Assembly: GCA_947372465.1 (NCBI GenBank)
Contig: CANBTT010000034.1
Location: 1-32,545 of the forward strand
DNA length: 32,545 bases
Direction: 5' to 3'
Source of the DNA: Burkholderiales bacterium
GTDB taxonomy: Bacteria; Pseudomonadota; Gammaproteobacteria; Burkholderiales; Burkholderiaceae_C
The notes beneath the pieces were generated by a model. The model was not told the DNA's origin. It ran no database searches and worked only from the letters and a program-made list of their open reading frames with translations. Shown in pieces: positions 1 to 8,172 of the stretch. The translations under genes and the position numbers were made by a program. Numbering within the stretch: the first letter of the stretch is position 1; each line of letters opens with the position of its first letter.

Positions 1-1293
1 GTCATGGACGAAGTGGCTCATTTGGCCGACCTTGGGGTGGAGTTCTCCAAGCCCAAATTGAACATTGACAAGTTGCGCGGACACAAAGAGAAAGTGATCT
101 CTAAACTCACGGGTGGCTTGTCGCAGATGGCCAAGATGCGCAAAGTTCAAATCGTCAGAGGCTATGGCAGTTTCGTTGACGCGCATCACTTGAAGGTTGA
201 AGAAACACACGGTCAGGCTCAGGAAAAAACCGGCAAAGAGCAGGTGATCTCCTTTAAGACGTGCATCGTCGCCGCGGGTTCGCAAGCTGTTCGCTTGCCC
301 TTCATGCCTGAAGATCCCCGTGTGGTCGATAGCACCGGCGCTTTGCTTTTAAAAGAAGTGCCCAAGAAAATGCTCATCTTGGGCGGCGGCATCATTGGCC
401 TTGAGATGGGAACGGTCTACAGCACATTGGGCGCACGCCTAGATGTGGTGGAGATGATGGATGGCTTGATGCAAGGTGCAGACCGAGATCTTGTGAAGGT
501 CTGGCAAAAGATGAATGCACACCGTTTTGACAAGATCATGCTCAAGACCAAAACCGTGGCCGCCAAAGCATTGCCCAAAGGCATTGAGGTGAGCTTTGAA
601 GGACCCGAGGGGACGCACTCTGAAGTCTATGACCTGGTCCTCCAAGCCGTGGGCAGAAGTCCCAATGGTAAAAAGATTGGCGCTGAAAAAGCTGGCCTTG
701 AGGTCACCGACAGAGGCTTCATCAATGTCAATGTTCAAATGCGCACCAATGTGTCCCACATCTTTGCCATTGGCGACTTGGTGGGGCAACCCATGCTCGC
801 CCACAAGGCGGTCCATGAGGCCCACGTCGCAGCCGAAGTGATTGCGGGAGAGCTCTTGGGAGATGCTCATTTGGCTCAGTCGGCCTTCAATGCACGGGTC
901 ATCCCAAGCGTTGCCTACACGGATCCGGAAGTGGCATGGGTCGGTCTGACAGAAGACCAGGCCAAGGCGCAAGGCATCCCTGTGAAAAAAGGACTCTTCC
1001 CATGGGCAGCCTCCGGACGTGCCATTGCCAATGGACGCGATGAAGGCTTCACCAAATTGCTTTTTGATGACTCGAAAGAGGCCCATGGGCACGGGAAGAT
1101 TTTGGGCGGTGGCATGGTCGGCACGCATGCGGGGGACATGATTGGAGAGATTGCGCTGGCCATCGAAATGGGGGCAGACGCGATCGATATCGGTAAAACC
1201 ATTCACCCGCACCCCACTTTGGGGGAAAGCATTGGCATGGCCGCAGAGGTGGCCCATGGCAGTTGCACGGATTTGCCTCCAGCGAAAAAATAA
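1..1293 (+). CDS. lpdA: Dihydrolipoamide dehydrogenase (E3), 5'-truncated by window edge
   Basis: FAD-dependent E3 subunit that reoxidises protein-bound dihydrolipoamide with NAD+ in a 2-oxoacid dehydrogenase complex. The frame is open from base 1, and the N-terminal FAD-binding fold with the redox-active Cys pair lies upstream of the window, so the apparent ATG at 4 is internal. Visible parts are the NAD-binding glycine motif GGGIIGLE (about residues 127-134 of the visible part), the second FAD motif around IFAIGDL, and the C-terminal dimerisation domain with the catalytic His-Glu pair in HPHPTLGE. The C-terminus and the terminator directly after it suggest the last gene of a pyruvate dehydrogenase operon, because a separate E3 sits in the suc operon at 21.0 kb. 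The family call is firm; assignment to the pyruvate complex is inference. Confidence 0.93.
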   Translation, partial: VMDEVAHLADLGVEFSKPKLNIDKLRGHKEKVISKLTGGLSQMAKMRKVQIVRGYGSFVDAHHLKVEETHGQAQEKTGKEQVISFKTCIVAAGSQAVRLPFMPEDPRVVDSTGALLLKEVPKKMLILGGGIIGLEMGTVYSTLGARLDVVEMMDGLMQGADRDLVKVWQKMNAHRFDKIMLKTKTVAAKALPKGIEVSFEGPEGTHSEVYDLVLQAVGRSPNGKKIGAEKAGLEVTDRGFINVNVQMRTNVSHIFAIGDLVGQPMLAHKAVHEAHVAAEVIAGELLGDAHLAQSAFNARVIPSVAYTDPEVAWVGLTEDQAKAQGIPVKKGLFPWAASGRAIANGRDEGFTKLLFDDSKEAHGHGKILGGGMVGTHAGDMIGEIALAIEMGADAIDIGKTIHPHPTLGESIGMAAEVAHGSCTDLPPAKK

Positions 1294-1320
1294 AACGATT
1301 CACTCAGGCCCCGCTTTTAA

Positions 1321-1349
1321 AAAGATGCTCTGTCAAGAGCATTTTTTTT
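1321..1349 (+). terminator. Rho-independent terminator after lpdA
   Basis: A 7-bp perfect stem (ATGCTCT at 1325-1331, AGAGCAT at 1336-1342) with loop GTCA is followed by a run of T and preceded by A residues that extend the stem. It lies 28 bases after the stop codon of the E3 gene. Confidence 0.88.
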
Positions 1350-1706
1350 GTCCGTCACTTGGCCTGTCCATCGGGGATGTTTTGCTCCATCTGCCGTGTT
1401 GTGCGAACAAGGGTTTATTGGGCACTGAGAAAAAAGGTGCGGCCTTGAGCACGTGAACAGCGTCGAAATCGATCGGCACATTGACGTCAAAGTTTTTTCC
1501 AATTCACACTTATTTATTATTGATGGCGTTCATTTTTGGCGGCTTTAAATATTACAATTTGATGACAGTCTTTATTGACTTTAAAGCAATAAAAAAAGAT
1601 TTTTTTTGATTTTTGATGAAACGAATCAAATGCGAGCCGCTTCGCATGAGACACGCCTTCAAGATCAAGCAATACTCGGCATCGTTAATCACATTGGGTA
1701 CGGATC
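1350..1706. other. Non-coding spacer upstream of the phosphate uptake genes
   Basis: About 357 bases without a supportable gene. The right half is AT-rich and must hold the promoter of the DUF47-pit pair. TTGACT at 1575-1580 could serve as a -35 element, but no good -10 sits at the right distance. TTGACGTCAA at 1481-1490 is a perfect 10-bp palindrome that could be an operator. Short open frames here have no Shine-Dalgarno sequence and no recognisable protein features. Confidence 0.5.
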
Positions 1707-2351
1707 ATGTTTGGAAAATTTTTACCTCGTGAAGACAACTTCTTTGAGTTGTTCAATAAACACGCAGACAGAATCGTTGAAGCCGCGCAAGCCTTCTCAA
1801 GGTTGATCGAGTTCTACTCGGATGCGGACTTGAGAGAAAAATACACAGCAGACGTGATCCAAGCTGAGAAGTCGGCCGATCGCATCACCCATGAGGTGAA
1901 TCGCGCACTGCACAAGACCTTCATCACGCCAATTCATCGCGAGCAAATTCATTCGCTGATCAATACCATGGACGATGTGGCCGATTTGATTCAGGACTGT
2001 GCTGAAACGATGTCCCTGTATGACGTTCGAGCCATCACGATCGAAATCAAGCGACTCACCGATATCAGTGTGAAGTGCTGTGAGCGACTCAGGCACGGTG
2101 TGAGTTTGCTCTCAAGCATTGCTCAGCCTCTCAACTCTGAGGCGGCTTTAAAGACCTGTGAGGAAATCGATCAACTTGAGTCCGATGCAGACCGTGTCAT
2201 GCGCAGCGCCATGAGCAAGCTCTTTAGGGAAGAAAGCGATGTCAAAGAGATCATCAAGTACAAGGCGATTTACGAGTTGTTGGAGACGATCAGCGATAAA
2301 TGTGAGGACGTTGCCAATTTGATCGAAGGCATTGTTCTAGAAAATTCTTGA
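1707..2351 (+). CDS. DUF47 family (PhoU-like) phosphate transport accessory protein
   Basis: A 214-residue all-helical cytoplasmic protein of the DUF47/PhoU-like family, which usually accompanies Pit phosphate permeases and is thought to modulate them. The N-terminus (MFGKFLPRE, then DNFFELFNKHAD) and the repeated E/D-rich helices with MDDVADLIQD around residue 90 are typical, as is the length. The ATG at 1707 begins the family's usual N-terminus, although the Shine-Dalgarno sequence is weak. It lies 13 bases upstream of the Pit permease, so the two are almost certainly co-transcribed. The exact biochemical role of the family is not settled. Confidence 0.9.
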   Translation: MFGKFLPREDNFFELFNKHADRIVEAAQAFSRLIEFYSDADLREKYTADVIQAEKSADRITHEVNRALHKTFITPIHREQIHSLINTMDDVADLIQDCAETMSLYDVRAITIEIKRLTDISVKCCERLRHGVSLLSSIAQPLNSEAALKTCEEIDQLESDADRVMRSAMSKLFREESDVKEIIKYKAIYELLETISDKCEDVANLIEGIVLENS

Positions 2352-2364
2352 CCCAAAGCCTTTT

Positions 2365-3372
2365 ATGATCACTACGCAAGCCTCAATTTGGTTCATTGTT
2401 TTATTGGTGTTTTTGGCGCTGGCCTTTGATTTTTTGAACGGCTTTCACGATTCCGCCAACTCCATTGCAACGGTGGTCTCAACGGGTGTGTTAAAGCCCA
2501 ATCAAGCGGTTGTCTTTGCGGCCTTCTTTAATTTGATGGCCATCTTTGTTTTTAAGTTAAGTGTTGCCGCAACCATTGGCAAAGGGATAGTGACCCTAAA
2601 CGTCGTTGACACGAATGTTGTTTTAGGCGCTTTGTCGGGTGCGTGCCTATGGAATTTGATCACTTGGTACTACGGTATTCCAAGCAGCTCGTCGCATGCC
2701 TTGATCGGGGGCATTGTGGGCGCTGTGATGATGAAGGTGGGTTTCTCTGGTTTGAACTCGAGCGGTATCATGAAGACCGTTGCCTTTATTTTTATCTCCC
2801 CATTGGTCGGTTTCATTTTGGGCTCTCTGATCGTGGTGCTTTGTTCATGGATTTTTAGGGGGTCGACACCCTCTAAAGTGGACCGATGGTTTCGCAGTTT
2901 GCAGTTGGTCTCGGCTGGCGCCTACAGTCTGGGTCATGGCGGCAACGATGCACAAAAGACCATCGGTATCATTTGGATGCTTTTGCTTGCAACAGGTTAC
3001 GCCAGTACGCAAGACACGATGCCGCCGATGTGGGTCGTGGTTGCTTGCTATGTGGCCATTTCGATGGGCACCTTGTTTGGGGGATGGCGCATCGTGCGAA
3101 CCATGGGCCAAAAGATCACCAAGCTCAAGCCCTTTGGAGGCTTTTGCGCAGAAACTGGCGGTGCCTTGACCCTCTTCATGGCCACCTTTTTGGGCGTTCC
3201 TGTCTCAACCACGCACACCATCACTGGTGCGATCGTGGGTGTGGGTTCTGTTCAACGCGCGAGTGCAGTGCGGTGGGGGGTGGCTGGCACCATCATTTGG
3301 GCATGGATATTTACCATTCCTGCCAGCGCTTTGATCGCTGCCATTGTCTACTCTCTGAGCACACTGGTTTGA
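2365..3372 (+). CDS. pit: Inorganic phosphate transporter, PiT family
   Basis: A 335-residue inner-membrane permease of the PiT family, which takes up phosphate as a metal-phosphate complex driven by a cation gradient. The two inverted halves carry the PiT signatures: GFHDSANS at about residues 26-33, GIPSSSSHALIGG at 104-116, GHGGNDAQKTIG at about 190-201, and GVPVSTTHTITG in the C-terminal half. About ten hydrophobic segments are visible, and the length fits the short bacterial subgroup without a large central loop. It follows the DUF47 gene by 13 bases. No intrinsic terminator is evident between this gene and the converging NlpC/P60 gene. Confidence 0.95.
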   Translation: MITTQASIWFIVLLVFLALAFDFLNGFHDSANSIATVVSTGVLKPNQAVVFAAFFNLMAIFVFKLSVAATIGKGIVTLNVVDTNVVLGALSGACLWNLITWYYGIPSSSSHALIGGIVGAVMMKVGFSGLNSSGIMKTVAFIFISPLVGFILGSLIVVLCSWIFRGSTPSKVDRWFRSLQLVSAGAYSLGHGGNDAQKTIGIIWMLLLATGYASTQDTMPPMWVVVACYVAISMGTLFGGWRIVRTMGQKITKLKPFGGFCAETGGALTLFMATFLGVPVSTTHTITGAIVGVGSVQRASAVRWGVAGTIIWAWIFTIPASALIAAIVYSLSTLV

Positions 3373-3534
3373 TCGCTTCACGCAAGGCAATGTCCCTTTT
3401 GTGGGATTGACCGTTTCTTGGCCCAAGGCGCTGATGGCGTCGACAAGTTGTCAGTCTATTGTTAAGGCGCCACAGGCTTGAGGAAAAAAAAGATTGAAAG
3501 CCCAGGTGTCGATCTGCTCTCAGAATGCCGGCAT

Positions 3535-4404
3535 TTATTTGCTCGTGCTGTTTGATGTCGTGAAAGACAAGGGGCTTGATGCAGCACCATTGCTTTGAGC
3601 GGAGGGCATGCTTTTGTCCCAAAAGAGGCCTGGCCCAGCATCATTGTTGCTGGAATTGAAAAAGCCTGTCGCTGGTGCAATGGGTGCATTGCTCAGTTCA
3701 ATGCTCGGCACAAGTGAATTGTTGTTGCTTGCATTTGCGGTGGGCAGCCCCAAGAAATTGGGCAGCGAAGCCAAGGGGTTCTTGGCGAGATCCTTGACCC
3801 TTCTCGCGCCGTTGTAGCGTCTCTCCCAATAGGCTTGGCGCATGTCCTCGACCCGAACGCCATAGCCTGGTCTTGGCGAATGGATGAACTTGTTGTCGCC
3901 AACATAAATGCCCACATGGCTAAAGGCATGCTTCATGGTGTTGAAAAACACCAAGTCGCCAGGCTTGAGTTCGGTGCGCTCAATGCTTTCCGTCACCTTG
4001 GCTTGGTCGGAGGCTTTTCTTGGCAAGATGAGACCCACCGATTGCTCAAAGATGGCGCGAACAAAGCCACTGCAATCAAAGCCGGTGTTGATGTTGGTGC
4101 CACCTGCTCGATAAGGGACACCCAAAAAGCCCATCGCATTGACCACGAGTTTTGAGGCTTTTTCCCCGACGTTTTGACGCAAATTGTCCAACTGCTCGAA
4201 CAGGCCCCTGTCTGACAAAAATTTCTCTATGTCATCGTTGGGACGATTCGACGGGGCAGCGCTCACCACGCTGCTTGCATAAATCATCAAGGCCATCACT
4301 AAATATCGCATAAGCTTTGATTTTAAAGGGGTTTGTGCTCTAAGGGCGGAAATATTGAGCTGGGTAGGGCGTGTTGGGCTCAAAACTTTAACTAAAGCAT
4401 TCAT
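3535..4404 (-). CDS. Secreted NlpC/P60 family peptidoglycan endopeptidase
   Basis: Predicted cell-wall cysteine peptidase that cleaves stem peptides in the periplasm. The NlpC/P60 domain covers about residues 85-190, with catalytic Cys111 (FDCSGFV), His163 (FSHVGIYVG) and His175 (FIHSPRPG). A hydrophobic signal segment lies near residues 34-49, ending VVSAA before PSN. The ATG at 4404 is chosen because AAGGTGAGG precedes it at good spacing. A TTG two codons upstream is possible, and starting at the internal ATG at 4311 would give a more normal-length signal peptide. The C-terminal 80 residues are Ser/Asn/Pro-rich and probably disordered. The gene is divergent from the acrylyl-CoA reductase gene and convergent with pit. 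The family call is firm; the substrate is unknown. Confidence 0.88.
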   Translation of the reverse strand: MNALVKVLSPTRPTQLNISALRAQTPLKSKLMRYLVMALMIYASSVVSAAPSNRPNDDIEKFLSDRGLFEQLDNLRQNVGEKASKLVVNAMGFLGVPYRAGGTNINTGFDCSGFVRAIFEQSVGLILPRKASDQAKVTESIERTELKPGDLVFFNTMKHAFSHVGIYVGDNKFIHSPRPGYGVRVEDMRQAYWERRYNGARRVKDLAKNPLASLPNFLGLPTANASNNNSLVPSIELSNAPIAPATGFFNSSNNDAGPGLFWDKSMPSAQSNGAASSPLSFTTSNSTSK

Positions 4405-4638
4405 ATTCAATGCCTCACCTTCTTTGGCGTCCTCCCAATGGGTTCTGAGAGCGAGGTGGGTCCTGGTGCAGGCGTGGCGCCGTCCATTGAGTTGTGGGCG
4501 CCCAGCGAGCCCAAACAGATCAAATTGTCGAAATAAAAATCAAGGCCCTAAAAAAACCTCAAAACCTTGTGCGATAGTTCTAAGGCTTGGAAAAAATGCA
4601 CACGCTCAGCATGGCGTCGACAACAGGAGAGTCAAAAA

Positions 4639-5616
4639 ATGTACAAAGCCTTGGTTTTACGAAAAGACGAGGAATTTAAAGTGGCCATAGAGTCTTTGCA
4701 AGACACGGACTTGCCCGAAGGGGATGTAGAGGTCCAAGTGGCTTATTCCACCTTGAATTACAAGGACGCCTTGGCCATCACCAACACCTCACCCGTGGTC
4801 AGGAAATGGCCCATGGTGGCTGGCATCGATGGCGCGGGCGTGGTCACGGGTTCAACACACCCTGATTGGAAAGTGGGGGACCTCTTTGTTCACAACGGCT
4901 GGGGCTATGGAGAGACCCGATGGGGCTTGATGGCCGAGCGCTCACGGGTCAATGCAAGTGGCTTGGTGCACTTGCCCAAAAATCTCTCCACACTGCAAGC
5001 CATGGCCATAGGCACGGCAGGGTATACCGCGATGCTTTGTGTCATGGCACTTGAAAAGCAGGGTTTGAATCCACAAAAAGGCGAGGTCTTGGTCACGGGT
5101 GCCAGCGGTGGTGTTGGCAGTGTCGCAGTGGCTTTGCTCTCGCAACTGGGGTACAGCGTCACGGCCTCAACGGGTAAATTGTCGCAGCATGAATATTTGA
5201 AAGCCCTGGGCGCAAAAGAGGTGATCGACCGAAGCACGATGAGTGAGCCGGGCAAACCTTTTCAAAAGGAGCGTTGGGCCGGTGTGGTGGACTCTGTCGG
5301 TTCGCACACCCTTGCCAATGCATTGGCACAATGCGCCTATGGGGCTTGCGTTGCTGCGTGTGGTTTGGCCCAAGGCATGGATTTGCCAAGCACCGTCATG
5401 CCTTTTATTTTGCGAGGCGTGAGTTTGCTTGGGATTGACTCGGTCATGGCACCCTTGGCCTTGAGGCAAGAGGCCTGGGCCCGTTTGTCAAAGGATTTGG
5501 ATTTAAAGAAGCTCGAGCAAATGACGCAAGTCATTGGGCTTGAAGAGGTGGTGGCCTGTGCGCAAAAGCTGCGCACGGGTCAAGTCAAAGGTCGATTGGT
5601 TGTAAAGGTTTCATAA
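4639..5616 (+). CDS. acuI: Acrylyl-CoA reductase-like MDR oxidoreductase (AcuI/YhdH family)
   Basis: A 325-residue medium-chain dehydrogenase/reductase of the AcuI/YhdH type, which reduces acryloyl-CoA to propionyl-CoA with NADPH. Visible motifs are the family's N-terminus (MYKALVL), LNYKDAL near residue 40, GIDGAGVV near residue 64, and the nucleotide-binding VTGASGGVGSVA. No zinc-ligand cysteines are seen, as expected for this branch. The start is fixed by AGGAGA at 4625-4630, eight bases before the ATG; the frame is open further upstream but without a ribosome-binding site. Its TAA overlaps the ATG of the next gene by one base (TAATG), implying translational coupling. The window also carries prpE, which makes propionyl-CoA, so a C3-acid role is plausible. 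Other enoyl-CoA or quinone substrates are possible. Confidence 0.88.
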   Translation: MYKALVLRKDEEFKVAIESLQDTDLPEGDVEVQVAYSTLNYKDALAITNTSPVVRKWPMVAGIDGAGVVTGSTHPDWKVGDLFVHNGWGYGETRWGLMAERSRVNASGLVHLPKNLSTLQAMAIGTAGYTAMLCVMALEKQGLNPQKGEVLVTGASGGVGSVAVALLSQLGYSVTASTGKLSQHEYLKALGAKEVIDRSTMSEPGKPFQKERWAGVVDSVGSHTLANALAQCAYGACVAACGLAQGMDLPSTVMPFILRGVSLLGIDSVMAPLALRQEAWARLSKDLDLKKLEQMTQVIGLEEVVACAQKLRTGQVKGRLVVKVS

Positions 5617-6215
5617 TGCGTCTCGCTCTAGAAGACTCTCAAGTGGTCATGGTTGATTTTCAAGAAAAGCTCATGCCCGTCATTGCCGAACACCAAGCTG
5701 TCTTGGAGCAAGCTCACCTGTTGGCCAAAGTGGCACATCTGCTGGGTGTACCCCTTTGGGGGACGGAACAAAATCCCTCAAAATTGGGCCACAACCCGGC
5801 CGCTTGGAGAGATTTGTGTCAAGAGACTTTGCCCAAAATGCATTTCTCTGCATGCGATGAAGGCTTGCTCGCCTGTTTAAAACCCGAGCCCAAGGCGCCA
5901 CAAGGCAACGCCAGAAGTTTGCCCAAACATTTACAAAAAAATACCCAGGCAAATGTCAAGGATCAAATTGTTTTGGCCGGTTGTGAGACGCACATTTGCT
6001 TGCTGCAAACGGCCATTGATTTGATGCAAGAGGAGTTAGAGGTCTGGGTGGTGGTTGATGCAACGGGCTCAAGGAGAAGCAAAGACAAAGACGCTGCACT
6101 GGACCGCTTGGCTGGGGCGGGGGCTGAATTGGTGAGCTTAGAGATGGTGATTTTTGAGTGGCTGGGCACCGCCGAGCACGAACACTTCAAAACCATTCAC
6201 CAGTGGCTCAAATGA
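5616..6215 (+). CDS. Isochorismatase-family cysteine hydrolase
   Basis: A 199-residue member of the isochorismatase-like (YcaC-type) hydrolases, cytoplasmic enzymes that cleave amide, ester or vinyl-ether bonds. The expected triad is visible: Asp14 in VMVDFQEKL, Lys74 in LPKMHFSAC and Cys128 in CETHICLLQTA. Residues of about 89-116 form a Lys/Pro/Gln-rich insertion between the Lys-bearing strand and the Cys-bearing strand that is longer than usual for the compact members. The start overlaps the stop of the acuI-like gene by one base. The true substrate cannot be inferred; coupling to an MDR reductase is the only contextual clue. Confidence 0.85.
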   Translation: MRLALEDSQVVMVDFQEKLMPVIAEHQAVLEQAHLLAKVAHLLGVPLWGTEQNPSKLGHNPAAWRDLCQETLPKMHFSACDEGLLACLKPEPKAPQGNARSLPKHLQKNTQANVKDQIVLAGCETHICLLQTAIDLMQEELEVWVVVDATGSRRSKDKDAALDRLAGAGAELVSLEMVIFEWLGTAEHEHFKTIHQWLK

Positions 6216-6377
6216 GCCTATCGTAAACATCCATTGTGAACCCTCTGCCGATGTGATAAAAACGCACTCATTGAAGTTTTGCTGCAAATTGATGGGGTTG
6301 AATTGTAAAGATTCAGCCCCGTTCGAATTTTTAGAGCGCAACTTACTGCAAATTTACGTTTTATTTGAAAGACATCG

Positions 6378-7376
6378 ATGTTAGATATTTTTAATCACTT
6401 CATGCCCGATTCGATTTTCAATCGATTGGAAAAACTGGTCCCTGGACATGTGGCACTCAAAGCCTTTCCAGAAAGACCTTCTTTGCTTGATTTGTCCTCG
6501 CGACTGAAGATGATGGATGAGTTTGAAGGTTTGCAGCAAGTGCTCTCCTTGGCCAACCCGCCCATCGAAATTTTGGGTGGGCCTGACATCACGCCTTTGC
6601 TCGCGCAAATTGCCAATGACGGATTGGCCGAGATCTGCAACAAACACCCCGATCGGTTTCCATGTTTCATTGCATCGATGCCCATGAACAATGTCGAGGC
6701 GTGTTTAAAGGAGATTGACAGAACCGTCAACATGGGCGCCAAAGGGATTCAGATTTTTACCAACGTCTTGGGCAAGCCTTTGAGCTTGCCCGAATTCAGA
6801 CCCATCTTTAAGAAAATGCACGACCTCGATTTGCCTGTGTGGATTCACCCCATCCGTGGTCCTCAGTTTGCAGACTATGCCACTGAGAAAGCCTCAGAGA
6901 ATGAAATTTGGTTCAGCTTTGGTTGGCCTTATGAGACAACAGCGTGTGCCACGCGTTTGATTTTTTCAGGCATTTACGATGAGCTTCCCAATTTAAAAAT
7001 CATCACCCATCACATGGGCGGCATGATTCCCTATTTTGCTGGAAAGATTGAGCTCGGGTTTGATCAAATCTTTTACGGAACGTCCAAAACCAACCCTCAG
7101 GTTGAAAAAGCAGGTCTTAAAAAACCCATCCTCGATTATTACAAAATGCTCTACGGTGACACTGCACTGAACGGTGGTGTTGCAGCGACCAAGTGCGGGC
7201 ACGCCTTCTTTGGTTCAGAGCATGCGGTCTTTGCAACCGATGCACCGTTTGATGCCGAGGATGGTCGACTGCTCATTCGCACGACGATCGCGGCTGTAAA
7301 GGCTTTGGAGATCAGTCAAGCAGAAAAAGACAAGATCTTTTTTGGCAATGCCAAAAAGCTGCTCAAGCTGAACTGA
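6378..7376 (+). CDS. ACMSD-like amidohydrolase (amidohydrolase_2 family) with altered first metal motif
   Basis: A 332-residue TIM-barrel metal-dependent hydrolase or decarboxylase of the family that includes ACMSD and gamma-resorcylate decarboxylase. Candidate ligands are His7, His157 (VWIHPIRGP), His211/His212 (ITHHMGG) and Asp288 (FATDAPFD). The first strand reads DIFNHFMP, so the first His of the usual HxH pair is Phe5. The ATG at 6378 begins directly at this strand, as in short family members. It is the first gene of a rightward set (dienelactone hydrolase, CocE-like hydrolase, Bug receptor) with gaps of 48, 49 and 79 bases, suggesting one operon. The reaction could be decarboxylation or hydrolysis; the substrate is unknown. 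Confidence 0.88.
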   Translation: MLDIFNHFMPDSIFNRLEKLVPGHVALKAFPERPSLLDLSSRLKMMDEFEGLQQVLSLANPPIEILGGPDITPLLAQIANDGLAEICNKHPDRFPCFIASMPMNNVEACLKEIDRTVNMGAKGIQIFTNVLGKPLSLPEFRPIFKKMHDLDLPVWIHPIRGPQFADYATEKASENEIWFSFGWPYETTACATRLIFSGIYDELPNLKIITHHMGGMIPYFAGKIELGFDQIFYGTSKTNPQVEKAGLKKPILDYYKMLYGDTALNGGVAATKCGHAFFGSEHAVFATDAPFDAEDGRLLIRTTIAAVKALEISQAEKDKIFFGNAKKLLKLN

Positions 7377-7424
7377 ATTTTTTTATTTCAATCGTTTTTG
7401 ATTGATCACTCAAGGACCCATCAA

Positions 7425-8123
7425 TTGATCAAGTATTCAAACATCACTGTACCCATGAGAGACGGCACCATGGGTGCTTATTTGGCTGTTCCCGAGGGGC
7501 CACCAAAAGGCGCCATCATCGCAATCATGGAAATTTGGGGTGTCAATGACACCATGAGAGAGCATGCAAAAGAGTTTGCCGAGGCGGGCTTTGTTTGCTT
7601 GGTGCCTGATTTGTTTTGGCGTCAAGAGCCTGGGGTTGAGCTGTCTGACAAGAACCCCAAGGATGTGGAGAAGGCGTTTGATTTGTACTACGACTTTGAC
7701 TATGACGTGGGGGTGCTTGATATGCAAGACACCATGGCTTATTTGAAGACGCTGCCTGAGTGCAATGGAAAAGTGGGCTCCGTGGGCTACTGTCTGGGTG
7801 GCAAGTTGTGTTACTTGATGTGTTGCAGGACGGACATCGATTGTGCGGTTGCTTATTACGGGACTTACATTGAGCACCGAATCAAAGAGGCCCCCAACTT
7901 GCACCATCCGTTTTTGTTGCACATGGCCATGAAGGACCGCTGGGTTCAAGCCGAGGTCAATGAACTCCTGGAGAGAAAGTTGTCCCCCAACCCCTTCGTT
8001 CGGATTGAAAAATATCCGGGTGCGGATCATGCCTTTGCCAGACACGGTGGTCGCACCTACAGCAAACCCGAGTCGGATCGTGCCTTGGCCTTGTCCATAG
8101 ATTTTTTCAAAGAGCATCTCTAA
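7425..8123 (+). CDS. Dienelactone hydrolase family protein
   Basis: A 232-residue alpha/beta hydrolase of the dienelactone hydrolase family (ClcD-like), which opens lactone rings such as 4-carboxymethylenebut-2-en-4-olide to maleylacetate. The TTG at 7425 is chosen because AAGGA at 7412-7416 stands eight bases upstream. With this start the active-site residues fall at Glu36 (MEIWGV), Cys123 (GYCLGGK), Asp171 (MKDRW) and His202 (DHAFAR), the same numbers as in the classic Pseudomonas enzyme. A TTG at 7398 would add nine residues but lacks a ribosome-binding site. It sits in the rightward hydrolase set. Many homologues act on other esters, so the substrate is open. Confidence 0.9.
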   Translation: MIKYSNITVPMRDGTMGAYLAVPEGPPKGAIIAIMEIWGVNDTMREHAKEFAEAGFVCLVPDLFWRQEPGVELSDKNPKDVEKAFDLYYDFDYDVGVLDMQDTMAYLKTLPECNGKVGSVGYCLGGKLCYLMCCRTDIDCAVAYYGTYIEHRIKEAPNLHHPFLLHMAMKDRWVQAEVNELLERKLSPNPFVRIEKYPGADHAFARHGGRTYSKPESDRALALSIDFFKEHL

Positions 8124-8128
8124 AAAAA

Positions 8129-8154
8129 GGGCTGCTTTAGCGGCCTGGATTTTT
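8129..8154 (+). terminator. Weak terminator-like hairpin between hydrolase genes
   Basis: The stem GGCTGC (8130-8135) pairs with GCGGCC (8140-8145) through one G-U pair, loop TTTA, and is followed after TGGA by five T. It could attenuate read-through from the dienelactone hydrolase gene into the CocE-like gene rather than end the transcript fully. Confidence 0.4.
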
Positions 8155-8172
8155 CAACAAAACAGCGCCGAG

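Noticed and set aside
439..1257. 272-codon leftward open frame inside the E3 gene
   Set aside because: Antisense shadow of a well-conserved gene; no family features and no ribosome-binding site.
1562..1580. Possible Pho box upstream of the DUF47-pit genes (ATGACAG ... TTGACT)
   Set aside because: The two TGAC elements are 13 bases apart instead of 11, and the second half does not fit the consensus.
2886..3410. 174-codon rightward open frame within pit
   Set aside because: Out-of-frame reading of the Pit permease, rich in His, Cys and Trp and lacking membrane segments or motifs.
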